Of a DNA stretch of 64,000 bases, positions 19,191 to 30,329 are shown in pieces (the stretch's first letter is position 1; the number at the start of each line of letters is the position of its first letter). Both the position numbers and the translations under genes were made by a program. The stretch is from Conchocele bisecta (lineage: Eukaryota; Mollusca; Bivalvia; Lucinida; Thyasiridae). The stretch covers positions 92,418,833 to 92,482,832 of the forward strand of contig CM055275.1 in the NCBI GenBank assembly GCA_029237695.1, written 5' to 3'. The notes under the pieces were generated by a model. The model saw only the letters and a program-made list of their open reading frames with translations, did no database searches and was not told where the DNA came from.

Positions 19191-19948
19191 TAAATATGCC
19201 TAAAAGCATCAATAAATGAAGAAAGAAAGCTAAACATTTTGTTTACTCCCTCCATATAGACTCCATACATGTGTGTTTACTCCCTCCAAATAGACTTCAT
19301 AAAATCTTTGTTACTCCCTCCATATAGACGCCATGGACTCAGTTGTCTTCTGTTGCTTTTATATATTGCCCTATTTCTCAATAAAAACATGTTTTAACAG
19401 CACTTCAGAAACATTACAATGGAACTGATTCTGAAGTGCTGTCAAAGCATGTTGTAAATTAGTCTAAAGTGCTGTCAAAGCATGTTTTTGATGATAAAAA
19501 TGGAAAATAGAAAACAAACAGCAGATGACAAAAAATTAAGATAGTGGTGTAATGATTAACCCATTTCATGCTGAGGATACGCCATTTATTTTGTTTGTGG
19601 AAAGTCCTAAATGTTTTCTTTATTTGTGCTCAGAAGTATATGTCGCTACCATCATTTGAACCCTCCCGGTGAGTGGTCACAACATATACTTTCATTGAGA
19701 AATAACAAACACAACATAGTATAGCCAATACTGACAAATTGAGCACTAAAATTGGATATTCTCGTCTTCAGTGTACATGTATATATAAATGTTTAAAGTT
19801 TAAAAACTTCTGATTCAAAAGATAACACAGAACAACCAAAATGTGTAGCTTGTCCCTTTTCAAACTGTTATTGCACTGTGGAGCATTTTTAAACTGGACT
19901 TCCTGGAAAGTCCCCAGGGACTCCAGTTTAGACAGTTCCCACTGTAAT
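19191..19948. other. Gene-free stretch with short direct and inverted repeats
   Basis: Three TTACTCCCTCCATATAGAC-like words at 19243-19335, and an inverted repeat around 19391-19485 (ACAGCACTTCAG versus CTGAAGTGCTGTCAAAGCAT, the latter duplicated). No gene seen. Confidence 0.5.
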
Positions 19949-20290
19949 TCAGGGGACCGTTTCACTAAACTTCGTACGACTAAAATGTTTGTAAGTTGCA
20001 TTCTATTTCTGCTACAGAAGGCGCGACAAAAATATTATAAATTTTGTAAATGTATTTTATGAAATTAAGTAGATGTCTGAAGATACAAATCACATGGTGT
20101 GCCTCATATCGCAATTCACAGATGAGAATTACTATGGCAAAAGGATTTACATTTATTGAGCATAGGCTGCATATACAACATATGCTCAATAAATGTAAAT
20201 CCAATAATTGTTTACAAAACATTTTTAATGTGAAATGTACAAACTATCATAATTTTGCACTTACGAACATTTTAGTCGTACAAAGTTATA
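19949..20290. mobile_element. MITE with long terminal inverted repeats, copy 1
   Basis: Left end GGACCGTTTCACTAAACTTC followed by GTACGACTAAAATGTTTGTA; the right end near 20260-20285 is the inverse (CTTACGAACATTTTAGTCGT). A perfect 20-bp internal hairpin is at 20145-20164/20181-20200 (ATTTACATTTATTGAGCATA). A second, better preserved copy is at 50286-50533. Confidence 0.75.
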
Positions 20291-20382
20291 GAGTTATGCG
20301 GATGAAGGTCGAATGCCGGTGGGCTAGTTTCTCGTGATATCAAGTTATCAGACAGGGCTAGGGATCGTGTAGCCTCGGAGGG

Positions 20383-20465
20383 GCCGTTTCACTAAACTTC
20401 GTACGACTAAAATGTTTGTAAGTTGCATTCGACTTCTGCTACAGCAGGCGCGACAAAAAGATTTC
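20383..20465. mobile_element. Truncated copy of the same MITE, left end only
   Basis: GGGGCCGTTTCACTAAACTT and the following 60 bp (to GGCGCGACAAAAAG) repeat the left end of 19949-20035. There is no matching right end nearby. Confidence 0.7.
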
Positions 20466-20689
20466 ATAACGCAAACACGTCTTATTTGGAATTAATAAAT
20501 ATGTGAACTACTTTGGGCAAGGGAGACAATCAATATACACCAATACCACCACTCGGGAACCCTCGACCCATTCCGTAAATAGAGACTCGGGAGTGACTGG
20601 GACAGAAATTGTGTAGCCTCGGAATTGAAACCGTTTCCGAACCTATCCTGTTGAAGTTAATATAAAACCAGACGGCCGCGGCCAGCATG

Positions 20690-22413
20690 TCGAGCCCGCA
20701 GAGGCATTTGATGGTCTCAGAGTGTATTTATTTGAAGTTTGATGCCCAATAAGCATACAAAGTTTCAAGCAAATCTGACTGACGGTTACAGAGTTAGTAG
20801 GTATGTGAAAACATTAACGCAAATTTTGACAGAAAAGTTAACGCAAACGTCTAAGTCATTTGACCTTGACATAGGGGAATAGGGGCCGCATGAGTGGGAC
20901 ACAGAATGAATATAGGGATGATGACTAATAAGCATGTGAAGTTTCAAGTCAATGTGACATAGGACTGCAGATATATAAGTTATTTAAAAACTTTGACGCA
21001 TATTTCGGAACGCAAAGTCATTTTACCTTGACCTTGGGCATAGGGGCCGCATGAGTGGGACACAGAATGAATATAGGGATGATGACTAATAAGCATGTGA
21101 AGTTTCAAGTCAATGTGACTTAGGACTGCAGATATATAAGGTATTTATAAACGTTAACGCAGATTTCGGAACGCAAATGTCTAAGTCATTTTACCTTGAC
21201 CTTGGGCACAGGGGCCGCATGAGTGGGATACAGTATGAATATATGGATGATGACTAATAGGCATGTGAAGTTTCAAGTCAATGTGACTTAGGACTGCAAA
21301 GATATAAGGTATTTGAAAACTTTGACGCAGATTTCGGACGGACGGACGGACGGACGGACGGACGGACGTTCCAACATTTTGGGTTTATGGGGTATTTCCA
21401 TTGTTAGAAGGACAATGAAAAAGCCCCTAAACAACAATAGAGTTTATGAGCTTACGGAATATTACAAAGGAATCTTTTGTTCCTAACCACGCCCCTAAGC
21501 TGTCAAACCCCCGGACGTTGGCCCGGACGGACGAACGGACGTTCAGACGGACGGACGGACGGACGTTCTTACGAGAGATACATTGTGAGGTTATTTCCTT
21601 TGATGTTTACACTGTGGGGTTAACCTCACAATGTAGCGACTTATTCCGTTATTTTCTTCCTTAACGATTCTCTTACGGAATGAATCGCATAATATGCAAA
21701 TGAGCTACCCATTAGTTAATTATATTTGAAAAACACTTATCCAAGTGTCTTAAATAGGGCGGTGGCTGGGTTTCAGCACAACACAGCAACCTCACAATGT
21801 AGCTCTCGTAAGTACGGACGGACGGACGTTCCAACATTTTTGGCTTATGGGGTATTTCCATTGTTTGAAGAACAATGAAAAAGCCCCTAAACAACATTAG
21901 AGTTTATGAGCTTACGGAATATTACAAAGGAATCTTTTGTTCCTAACCCCGCCCCTAAGCTCTCAAACCCCCGGACCTTGGCCCGGACGGACGGACGGAC
22001 GGACGGACGTTCTTACGCTACTATCCTTGTGTGGCTTATTACATGTTAAATTTTAGCCACACAAAGCGCAAAAAAATCCACACAAAACGATCTAATTGTA
22101 ACTAACCCTATCCTTTACCAAGTCCATAACCCTGTGGGGCTATTTTTTTAGCCACACAAGTACCCTCTCGTGTGCCCGGACGGACGGACGTTCCAACATT
22201 TTGGGTCTATGGGGTATTTCCATTGTTTGAAGACCAAAGAAAAAGCCCCTAAACAACAATAGAGTTTATGAGCTTACGGAATAAATTAAAGGAATCTTTT
22301 GTGTTAGACCACGCCCCTAACCTCTCAAACCCCTAGACGTTGGCCCGGACGGACACCCGGACGTCATTGTGATCACTATGTCTCGCTTTCCGCAAGCGGG
22401 CTCGATAATAAAA
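20690..22413. mobile_element. Pearl/Helitron-like composite repeat region with GGAC microsatellites
   Basis: Three tandem units of 161-168 bp (each with GGGGCCGCATGAGTGGGA, starting near 20882, 21042 and 21210, and TTTTACCTTGACCTTGGGCA) are followed by (GGAC)n at 21335-21368. A tail TTCCAACATTTTGGGTTTAT then occurs three times: about 21369-21540, 21826-22000 and 22192-22360. Between them are segments related to 51415-51600 (ACTAACCCTATCCTTTAC) and a 14-bp inverted repeat ACATTGTGAGGTTA near 21580/21624. The region ends with a small hairpin and GATAATAAAAT at 22403-22413, the same end as at 56665-56675. Confidence 0.7.
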
Positions 22414-22504
22414 TAGCCTATGATATTCTATTTATCAGGTAAGATTTTATGGTACATAATGAGAAATCGTGGTTTTCGTTGAAAAGATGTTTATGTTGAG
22501 TCAT

Positions 22505-22655
22505 GCAGTAACGCCATGAGACATTGTTTGACCACTGGAATGTCAAGAAAATATCTGGCGCGGCACGGAAACGGGATGTGCTCGTCAGAGCCTCGCCCAT
22601 CCTGTTTCCTGAGCCTTGCCAGATATTTTTACCCATTCACGGCACTAACCTACTA
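22505..22655. repeat. Palindromic dispersed repeat, copy 1
   Basis: ATCTGGCGCGGCACGGAAAC and TTTCCTGAGCCTTGCCAGAT form opposite arms around CTCGTCAGAGCCTCGCCCAT. A related element in similar form is at 43185-43312. Confidence 0.65.
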
Positions 22656-23163
22656 TTCTCTATATAGTCAATGCAAGATACGACAATGTGCTAAGAGTCA
22701 GTATGTATTCAGCCAAAATAAAGTTTGGCATGTTGTGTATGTGTATCTGTATCTGTTCAAGTACATGTACAAATGGGGGGAAAATCCCAAAATCAGGATT
22801 TTTCAGCAACCCCGGAACCCGCTCCCACCGCTCTAGATCCGCCCCTGGAGTAATTTGAGACATCATGTGAAAATGTAAGAAATGTGGTTATATATTACGA
22901 TCATACAGCCGAGAAAAGGGACCTAGTACCATTTTCATCCAGCTGCGTCCCAGATCATCTGCGTAGTCTGATCAGGGTCTACGGTGTTCGCCACACTGCT
23001 GTACTGTGTAGACTATGCTTCTACTGTTTGGCTGTGCAAATTGCGATCGTGATCTACAATTGCTACACGTTTTGCAACGCACCTTATCTTAGTATATGCA
23101 GCCGGATAAGATACATGTTTACATACCGTTTATATAAACTGGTGGGTTAGGGTTAGGATTAGG
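22656..23163. other. Gene-free stretch ending in telomere-like repeats
   Basis: Holds a weak copy of the GATCAGGGTCTACGGTGTT palindromic family (22950-23020). At 23144-23163 it reads GGGTTAGGGTTAGGATTAGG, three TTAGGG-like units abutting the broken end of Polinton copy C. No gene. Confidence 0.6.
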
Positions 23164-23352
23164 ACAGCTGCTGCTTAAGTTCTGAAGGAAGTTCAGAGGA
23201 ATTGCGAAAAGAGCGGCCGTGTTTTCGTCCTCGCGCCATGTCTCGAGAAAATCATGTCTCGTGAAAATCAGAGCCTTTGCGCCAGCTAAGCGGTGTTTAA
23301 AGGCCGTGTAACCTACTTCAAGCAGAGCGAAACAAAGCTCGTCAACTAACAT
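23164..23352 (-). pseudogene. MLVDEL gene, copy C (truncated)
   Basis: ATG at 23352 opens MLVDELCFALLEVGYTAFKH, matching 13565-13912. It keeps the Trp codon that is a stop in copy B. Homology with copy B persists to a CAGCAGCTG near 23165 and then breaks at TTAGGG-like sequence. The integrase and polymerase are absent from copy C. A TATATATATAGAAC box lies directly upstream. Confidence 0.65.
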
Positions 23353-23400
23353 CGTTCTATATATATAAAATGTTCCAAACGCTATTGCGAGGGAAATGAT

Positions 23401-23817
23401 TTAATGCGTATTGCTTTGCAATAATATATTGTAGCTGACGAGGCCTCTCGCGATCTTTCTGGGCATCTGACGGCGCGTAGAAGTCTGAAAGCTGGGGCTC
23501 GGGATCCAGCGGCGAGAGATTTTATTGTTTTTCTGCGGATATGCCCGCGCGTACTCGCGAATGGCGGCGTCAAAGCACCGGAAAGTTTGCACTGCGTCAT
23601 TCTCGCGGCGAAGATCCTCGTTGGCCCAATCCAGGCGGGCGGTTCGTTTTCGGGACCATGCTGCGTGTACGCTCTGGAGTTGTTCTACAGCTAAATCGTG
23701 GCGCTTGTGCTCCTCGTCCACGTCCGAGCTTCACAGATTCGAAAATAGAAAGTTGCTACCGCTGAATGACAGTGCGTTCACCACCGCACCACCTACGACC
23801 ATTGCGATCGAAGCCAT
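23401..23817 (-). pseudogene. Coiled-coil late protein, copy C
   Basis: From ATG at 23817 (MASIAMVVGGAVVNALSFSG), nearly continuous, with one TGA near 23741 before DEEHKRHDLAVEQLQ. The coiled coil matches copies A and B. The C-terminal QTSTRR/GLVSYN region corresponds to the SDFY and membrane part but is rearranged or frameshifted. Confidence 0.65.
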
Positions 23818-23859
23818 TATAACACTTTGTTACTTCCATATATTAGCCGCTAGAATTCC

Positions 23860-24040
23860 GGCTTTAACTAGATAATCTCGGGTCCCAACCGCGGCCGCTA
23901 CGTCTAAGGTCACGAGACCTACATCTCTCGCCGTCATGTCCAACTTGGGGGGCGGGCCACCCGAAGACCATCTTTAATAGTCGTGCAAACCCGATACTGA
24001 GGCTCGATATCACCACGGCCTGATAAACCGCATTCACTGT
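23860..24040 (-). pseudogene. Small hydrophobic protein, copy C (decayed)
   Basis: Not seen as a single ORF. Read on the minus strand, NAVYQAVVISSLSIGFARLL and, after a frame change, GTRDYLVKAGIL align with the 79-aa protein at 4287-4526 in the same gene position. Confidence 0.55.
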
Positions 24041-24059
24041 TATTTAGCCATCGTATTCA

Positions 24060-24460
24060 GCAATTGTTGATAACAATAAAGTTACTGCATATGAAAGGGG
24101 TCGCGAGCAGTGTTCAAATGGGGCGCAATCGGTTTCGGAACCGCAGCTGGTTGTCGCGAAAGATAGTTCCATCTGCCGCTGCGAAAGTCTACCCACAAAG
24201 CGCCCGCGCAACTGCCAGACAACCAACAACAATACTAGTATATGGGATGATTCAGGTCGGCATCAGTTTCACAGGAACTGCCTTCGGATGTTCCGCAGCT
24301 GCTGCTGCTCGGCGAGTATTTTATCTTGTTTAGCTTTCCAGGAAGCGGCCCCTCGCCGCCCCGCTGCCTGTCTGTTTGGGTTTTCATGTCGTGCAATCGG
24401 GGATTGCTGCTGCTGGAGGTTCCAGCTTCGTCACATTCGCAGGTTCCAACATTTTCTGAG
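24060..24460 (-). pseudogene. Basic membrane protein, copy C (decayed)
   Basis: Overlaps the upstream gene at an AAAATG as in the other copies. Several stops and frameshifts. The basic block is recognisable as GAASWKAKQDKILAEQQQ around 24320-24370; a hydrophobic stretch follows near 24180-24240. Confidence 0.5.
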
Positions 24461-24984
24461 CTCATATTCCGTGGGCATACATGTCCAAAGTGACTGTGCT
24501 TAGCAAACGCGGTCGTCAGCGGTGCTAAGCACATGCCAAACTTACGAAGTAAATTACGAAGCAAGCTGATCTTAGTGCATGTCCAACAAAGGGGTCAGTC
24601 TCGAGGTCGTCGGCCAATCCCGATTGATTCTGGATTGGCAGAAACATACTCGCCGCTGCTGCGTAGAACTGAATGGCTACCGCCCCTCGGGTATTCGTCA
24701 TCACCGCGCATAGCCACGATTCTTATCTGGCATACCATTTCTCAATCTCTGCATCTGGAATCTTATCAACCTGGTCGACTGTGAGACGTCGCCCCCCTGC
24801 AACCAGTGCAGCGAGTCGTTGGCGTCGATCCGAAGTCGCTGTTTCTGTCATGCCGACAGTTCCAGCCGTGTTGGCCGTCGTGCCGACTGTCGTTTCGACA
24901 GTTCCAGCCGTGACGGCAGTCGTACTGACAGTCGGCACGACTGTCTCTTCCAGCAGCTGATCGAGAAAGTTCGTCGCAGTTCAT
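24456..24984 (-). pseudogene. MNCDEL-family late protein, copy C
   Basis: ATG at 24984 gives MNCDEL. A Thr/Val-rich linker is made of tandem GGCTGGAACTGTCG-type DNA (TTVGTTANTAGTVG in one frame). Then LAALVAGG, VDQVDKI and WYARYE, a deletion, and a C-terminal part ending near HFGHVCPRN. At least two frame changes. Confidence 0.6.
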
Positions 24985-25079
24985 TGTGACAATCTGCTAC
25001 ATCTTAAGCAATGCTATTCTGACTCGCCTCATAAGTCTAACATATTGCAAAGCGCACCACCCGAAACTTATGATCACCA

Positions 25080-25222
25080 CTTATGATCAACAAATTGATT
25101 CCCACATTGTTCAGCATTTGCTAACAATTGTTCAGCATTTGTTAACAATTGTTCAGCATTTGTTCAGCAGTCGTTAACAATTGTTCAGCAATTGCTAACT
25201 ATCATTAAGCATTGTCTACGCT
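25080..25222. repeat. Iteron-like array downstream of the ATPase, copy C
   Basis: Four to five units of TTGTTCAGCATTTGTTAAC-type sequence between 25105 and 25200, the reverse complement of the array in copy B. This is the clearest of the three arrays. Confidence 0.75.
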
Positions 25223-25838
25223 GCGCTTAACACTTTGAAAGCAGTTGGTTGATCAGTATTTAACAGAAGCATGGCGTGCTTAGTTTCTGAAAGAATCTGT
25301 CGAACCTCCAGCCGCTCCTCGCGCGTTGGGATAACGTTGTTCTCTCGAAGACAGTCATCAAATGAGTCGGTCCTTGCAGTGAAAGAGGGCGACCCATTTC
25401 TTTTGCTCCCGCAGATCCTTGAGGACGGCGTTGTACTTCTGAATGGAGAGCCATACGCTTTGCCCCGCATGCAGGCCTGAAAATGCGAGCTCGGAGAGCA
25501 TGTCCTTCTTTTTGGTCATCGCCGCCTTGGCTGAGCAGTCGTCAATCACGTATAGGGTGGGCTCGCCCTGAAAGATTTGGTAGAAGACCAGCAGCCAATC
25601 GTGAAGCCTGTCGCCGGGGTCAGCGACGTAGACCACAGGGTCAGCCCAGATCCACGGGCGCCGCTGATATGTCTTGTTCTGCCGCACAGTGGGACACAGG
25701 ATCACAATGTGGCGAAAGTAATGACGGTAGGGACCCTCGAGCAAGTCCCAATCCAGTCTGCCCACATATTATGGCAGAGTGGGCATCCTTCGTAAAAACC
25801 AGAGGATTTCTAGTAGATTGTTGAGACAAATCGGCCAT
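25216..25838 (-). pseudogene. Polinton packaging ATPase, copy C (frameshifted)
   Basis: Starts at 25838 (MADLSQQSTRN), 29 nt inside the MCP end. The Walker A region stops at CGQTG, with a deletion/frameshift after it. Walker B LYVIDDCSAK near 25540 is in an open piece (25765-25358). A further shift near 25370 precedes the C-terminal REERLEVRQILSETKHA segment. Confidence 0.8.
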
Positions 25839-27014
25839 CTTCGAGGTTGAGTTGCGCATCTGTGATGATATACATGTACACGTTCAATGCGCCAGCTCTG
25901 TCCGCCTCTTTGGCTATCTGGATCGTCACAGCCTCGGAGGCATTCTCTACTCGGCGTCCACTACCATTTAGTTGGTCGTCGTCACTGGTTCGCATGTCTA
26001 GCCATAGCGCGTACTTGGAAGTCAGGAACTCTGCGAGGGAGACGTCCGAGAGCTGCAGGTCTTTGGCCACCGCGGCAACCTCTGCGCGCGCTTATAGCCG
26101 GCAGCAAACTGCTTTTTGACTTCGTCCCACAGCTGGTGCGTGCGAATGCCGTGGCTGTAGAGCTGATTGGGGACACCCTCGATAGTCACCTCGACCTTTG
26201 TGATTTTTGGGTTATAAAATTTGTCGGATTTTTTAGACCCCGAACGCGATCCGGGCCTCCTCGAACAGCATCAGTATGCCTTTCATCGAGCGGACGGGTA
26301 CGTGATATTAATATTCCACAATGTATCGCTTTTGTCTTTCGTCATCTTGCGATGGCGAAGAACTCGGTCGTAAAGTATGGCAACGCGCCCAGCATACTGA
26401 GTTCTAATCAATCGCGCGAGTTCAGGCATCGTGACCATGTCGTACCATGTCGTACATTTTCCATCTAATACGTCGATGCCATGTCAGTGGCTATGAGAAC
26501 TCGGCCGTAGTCGTTGAACGTTAATTCGTATTCGAGGCGGTCCGCTAAAGCGCTCTGATATTATGGCATGTGGCTCTCCAGCAGCTCAAAGTCGAGTGGG
26601 ATGTAGAGGCGGTTTCCGTAAGCGGTCGCGATAGCGTTGTCGCTCGCGACGTTATCTGCCTTGTCACCAGCCCCGATTCTAAGCCTCATTACGTTCCGAT
26701 TTCGGCTGGTGTCAATACGCTGATAGGCCGCGTTTTCGCGCTCTTGCGCTCTCTTCCACAGGTCTTGATAACAAAGGTAGACGTCGCTATCGTCGATCGA
26801 CATCACCTCATTTCAATAATTTGTTATCGTGGTCTTCTTGACGATGGCGAGCCCAGGTTCTGAACGACGGTTCAGTTCGCGTGTGACGACGTCAGCGAAA
26901 TAGCGAAAGCGAGGCGGACAGTCCCCGCCACAATGACGTCGTTAGCTCCTGGGTTAGGGAGGCGGGCCAAGAGCTGCTTGTTCTGGTCGATCGTCGAGGG
27001 GTTTTCGAAGACAT
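25810..27014 (-). pseudogene. Polinton major capsid protein, copy C
   Basis: ATG at 27014 begins as in copy B, but about 75 nt within the first 30 codons are deleted. Pieces: 26806-26561 (MSIDDSDVYLCYQDLWK to SHMP), a region near 26480-26560 still holding the segment lost in copy B, decayed sequence 26120-26480, then an open C-terminal piece 26070-25810 ending IY at TAG 25810-25812. Confidence 0.82.
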
Positions 27015-27078
27015 AGTTTCGATGAAACTAACCAATACTATTGAACCCGTCTGGTTTTCTGTTCAATACAACGGCACG
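27015..27078. promoter_or_regulatory. Divergent promoter between MCP and coiled-coil gene, copy C
   Basis: 64-bp spacer. Read toward MCP it shares ACGGGTT-AATAG, GTATT and TTAGTTTCA with the 63-bp spacer of copy B, in the same order. Confidence 0.55.
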
Positions 27079-28280
27079 ATGGCAGGTCGCGACATTAACA
27101 TGGACGAATTCGATCGCACAACGGGCGACCAAGAAGACAACATCGCCGACGATGACGAACCGCCCTTCATAGAGACGCCAGGAACGACAGCCGCGGGCGG
27201 CGAGGAAATAGATATAGGTGGCAACACCGTTTATATTGGGTATAAAAAGGTAAGGTCCCATCTCTTGGCCGTGACTGCTCCAAGTTTGAATTGGACCGGT
27301 CCGGCAGGTTACGACTAAAAGCATCAAATGTCCCGATCGTCAGCATAACAATCAGGAAACACCTAGCGCTGAGTACAATTTCCGGAAGCCGGGGTGCTGG
27401 CCAAAGGACGAACTCGGATTCGTAGATTGGAAGAGTGGTAAAACAAACAACTATGCCTGCCCGTGTTGTAGAGGCCATACAGTCTACCGACGAAACGATG
27501 GCCAAGACGACCGCCGCGCTAGAAACAGTCAAGCTCAGCGAGGTCCCACGTGTAGCCGCCTCCGACGCTATTCGCACAATGGAGACCACGTTCAGCGAAA
27601 ATGAGTTAGACGAAATACTCAGCACACGATGGATGACCCACCGGTAACCCTTCGCGAACTCCGGGGAGTCGATAAGGCTATGCAAAGAGTCCGGGCGAAT
27701 TGGTCCTTAACCTCTCCAAACTCACGGCGCTGGATGAACATATCACACTAGAAAAAAAAGAAACATGGAAGAAGCCCATGACGATAGCGAAGCTATCGAG
27801 CGGATCACTGAACGCCTGCGGTCGTTGCGTGATGAAAGAGAAGCTCAATTGGAGGCTGCCTCGGCCAACTGTGAGGCGCTCCGCACACAAGTAAATCAGA
27901 TCCGCGAATCAATATCGAGGGTCCTGCACGAGGACACGACGCTCGGTGAGCGCATTCGCATCCTGTTAAGAGAGCAGGGCATCACAATAGTAAGCATCCT
28001 TACAGCGCTCGGCATATCTATATCGACCCTAGTTCTAGCTAGTGCGGAGGCTGCGCCCGCGCCAGCACCCGTGCCAGCCGGCGGAGCAAAAGAGTGGGTA
28101 AAAAAGTAACTAAAAGCCCTCGCCAGTCTCCTGGCTAAATTAGCCGGAAAAGCGGCTGCCGCGCTGCCTGGGCTGATAGGTGGTCTCGTCTCCTTCTTGC
28201 TATCTATATTATCAAAAACTGCCGGAAAACGGAAAACGGCCTTAATCAACGCGATCGCCGGTCTCCTATATTCGCCACCC
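27079..28280 (+). pseudogene. Polinton coiled-coil/membrane protein, copy C
   Basis: ATG at 27079 (MAGRDINMDEFDRTTGDQED). Frame changes near 27330, 27430, 27650 and 27770. The KHLALSTISGSRGAG block, MPARVVEAIQSTDETMAKTT, and the coiled coil with RESISRVLHEDTTLGERIR all match copy B. The hydrophobic helix (TALGISISTLVLASAEAA) is followed by a TAA near 28108 and then the Ala/Leu-rich tail (LAKLAGKAAAALPGLIGG). This copy gives the longest C-terminus of the three, to about 28280. Confidence 0.75.
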
Positions 28281-28294
28281 GAGTGTGGCTTAGG

Positions 28295-29649
28295 TCAAAA
28301 CCAAAGCGCGAATAGTCCAAACGCCACGAGGGTGACGACGAGCCCTATTTTTTCAGCATCGTGGGCATCTGTTGGAACGTCGGAACTTGCTGTGGCACTT
28401 TGCGCTGGGGTATTTTGTGCTATTGCGGTTGCTTGCGGTTTTATGAATTCGGTTCCATATGCTAGCACGGCGGTGCGCTTGATGATATCCGCGTTCACAT
28501 TCCCGTTATGGCCGATCTTTTGTTGGGCTGTGGCGATTACTATCTGATTATTATAACCGTAAACAAGGTCGTCTCGTAGTATCATATTGATCGGCGCCAT
28601 GTACAGACCTATTCCACATACATAGTCTACTTGGGTGCAAGCATATCGCAAAACGTCTTGATACCGCTCGATCGCTACCGGAGATGAGATGGCGTCCTGG
28701 ACATTTGCCAAGAACTGTTTCGGGGTATCGAACGCCGTTCCTGTGCCCAGTATAGCACTGCGCGTTTGCGCCTGTGCGCCGAGGATGGCCCAGACGTATA
28801 CGCGAATGGAGTCGTTCATGCGAGGAACCCCGGCCTACGTGAACCCCAGACCCTTATCTAACATATATGTACTCCAAGCGTCCTGGACCAGAGCAGCCTA
28901 CTGTATGTAATCGACGTGAGCTCGTTTTGGAGGTAGCCAATCGCAGGATAAGACACCGCAGTGCCGACCGCCAGACACTTCCGGCCCGAAGGTCATCGTT
29001 GCGGGGTCAACATTCCAGGCGTTCCGACTGACGATGTGGTCGCCGGAGTGATCGTGCCTAAAATCCGTCTGCGTCCAAATCACGTGACCCCGAATGAGAA
29101 CATCTCCGAGGTCAGTGCTGCTCGGAAATGTTTTCTGACGCCAGTCCGTGTCGTTTGAGACCCCAAAGCCTTTCGAACGCCCTATAGTAGTAGGCGTTGA
29201 AAATTGGCTTCCAGCCGTCGTCCTGTGGCAGAGAGATTTTCTGTTTTTGAGGATCCCTTAATAGTGTAGTACACGTGAAAGTCGTAGACAGCCCTCAACA
29301 AGTGATCATCCGCAGCCATATGGTCCTGAGAGGAAACCCTGCATCCGGCTGTTGAGCAACATACGGCAAACTTGAGCTGATTCTGCCAAAACTGCATCGG
29401 TGTTGGTTTCCACCCGTTCACGGCCTCCATGGTAGTAATCTTGGGCAGCCTATCGTTTTCAAACATGTCGGCGAAGTCGGTTTGAAAGCCTGTTCCAACT
29501 GTTGTCACTGTTGTACCAGCCGGGACAACTGTTGAGCTGCTAACTTGGATAGTGGGATGCACCAGCTGGGGAGCACCCGCCTTAGCGACGTAGACCCCGC
29601 CGGGTGTGTACTTCGCATCAGAATTAAAGCCAAACGCCTTGGTATCCAT
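28295..29649 (-). pseudogene. Large conserved Polinton protein, copy C
   Basis: From ATG at 29649 (MDTKAFGFNSDAKYTPGGVY). Pieces: 29649-29182, with FWQNQLKFAVCCSTAGCRVS; a frameshifted middle (29083-28898, with WNVDPATMTFGPEVSGG-type sequence); and 28819-28295, with VYVWAILGAQAQTRSAILGT, ending in a hydrophobic C-terminal helix (IGLVVTLVAFGLFALWF). I recognise the FW.NQL.FAV segment as recurrent in Polinton neighbourhoods but cannot assign a biochemical role. Divergent from the penton-like gene, with overlapping start-codon sequence. Confidence 0.6.
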
Positions 29650-29671
29650 GGATATCAAAAAATATATTATT

Positions 29672-30280
29672 ATGTTTGCTACGCTCACGAATGTTCAAAG
29701 GGAGGCTTGCACGCTTCAGAAGCCGATAGACAACACTTGCAGGGAACGCCGCGCCGGCGTCAGATCAATCACCTTCACAATCGGGTGGCGAAATGTTGAG
29801 GAGTACCAATGGTTCGGCTACATGAAGAACGAACCACCGGTAGGTGTAAAATTACCACCAGGTCGTTGGAGTTTGAGAGCGCTCCAAGCTTTTGTCGCGT
29901 CGGAGCTTGACGGTCGAGCCAGACTCGCAATCTCGAAAGCCACCGGACTCGCGACCGTGACCGTCGATCCTGCCAACCTGGTAAGGATCACCCCGACGTT
30001 GGCCTTAACATGATTTACAACAACATACCCTTTTGACAATAAGGGATGGTTTGCCCCAGGTGAGCACGTCAGCGTCATCCCAGTGAACTTCGCCTTCACG
30101 AAAACGCTCAGGGTGCACCTGGATCCACTGAACGCATCGTACAACACGTTAGACGGAGCTCCCAGTACTCTCCTTAAGATCGTGCACGCCAGCGACTGTT
30201 TCTATGGCGAGACCTTGACTTTAGACTTCCCAACCCCCGAGATCAAACGTTTGAAATCTGGTCGATCGTTCTCTAAATAA
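29672..30280 (+). pseudogene. Penton-like minor capsid candidate, copy C (one stop)
   Basis: Start MFATLTNVQREACTLQKPID at 29672; an in-frame ATG at 29648 is also possible. One TGA at 30011-30013 interrupts an otherwise single frame of 202 codons. The C-terminal half, rich in beta-forming residues (GWFAPGEHVSVIPVNFAFTK; LNASYNTLDGAPSTLL), is typical of a short Polinton virion gene. Position in the block and size fit the single jelly-roll penton protein, but this is inference; a structure prediction would decide. Confidence 0.6.
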
Positions 30281-30329
30281 CCGATTAAGGATTAAACATA
30301 AAATATATATTTCATAAATATATATTATC

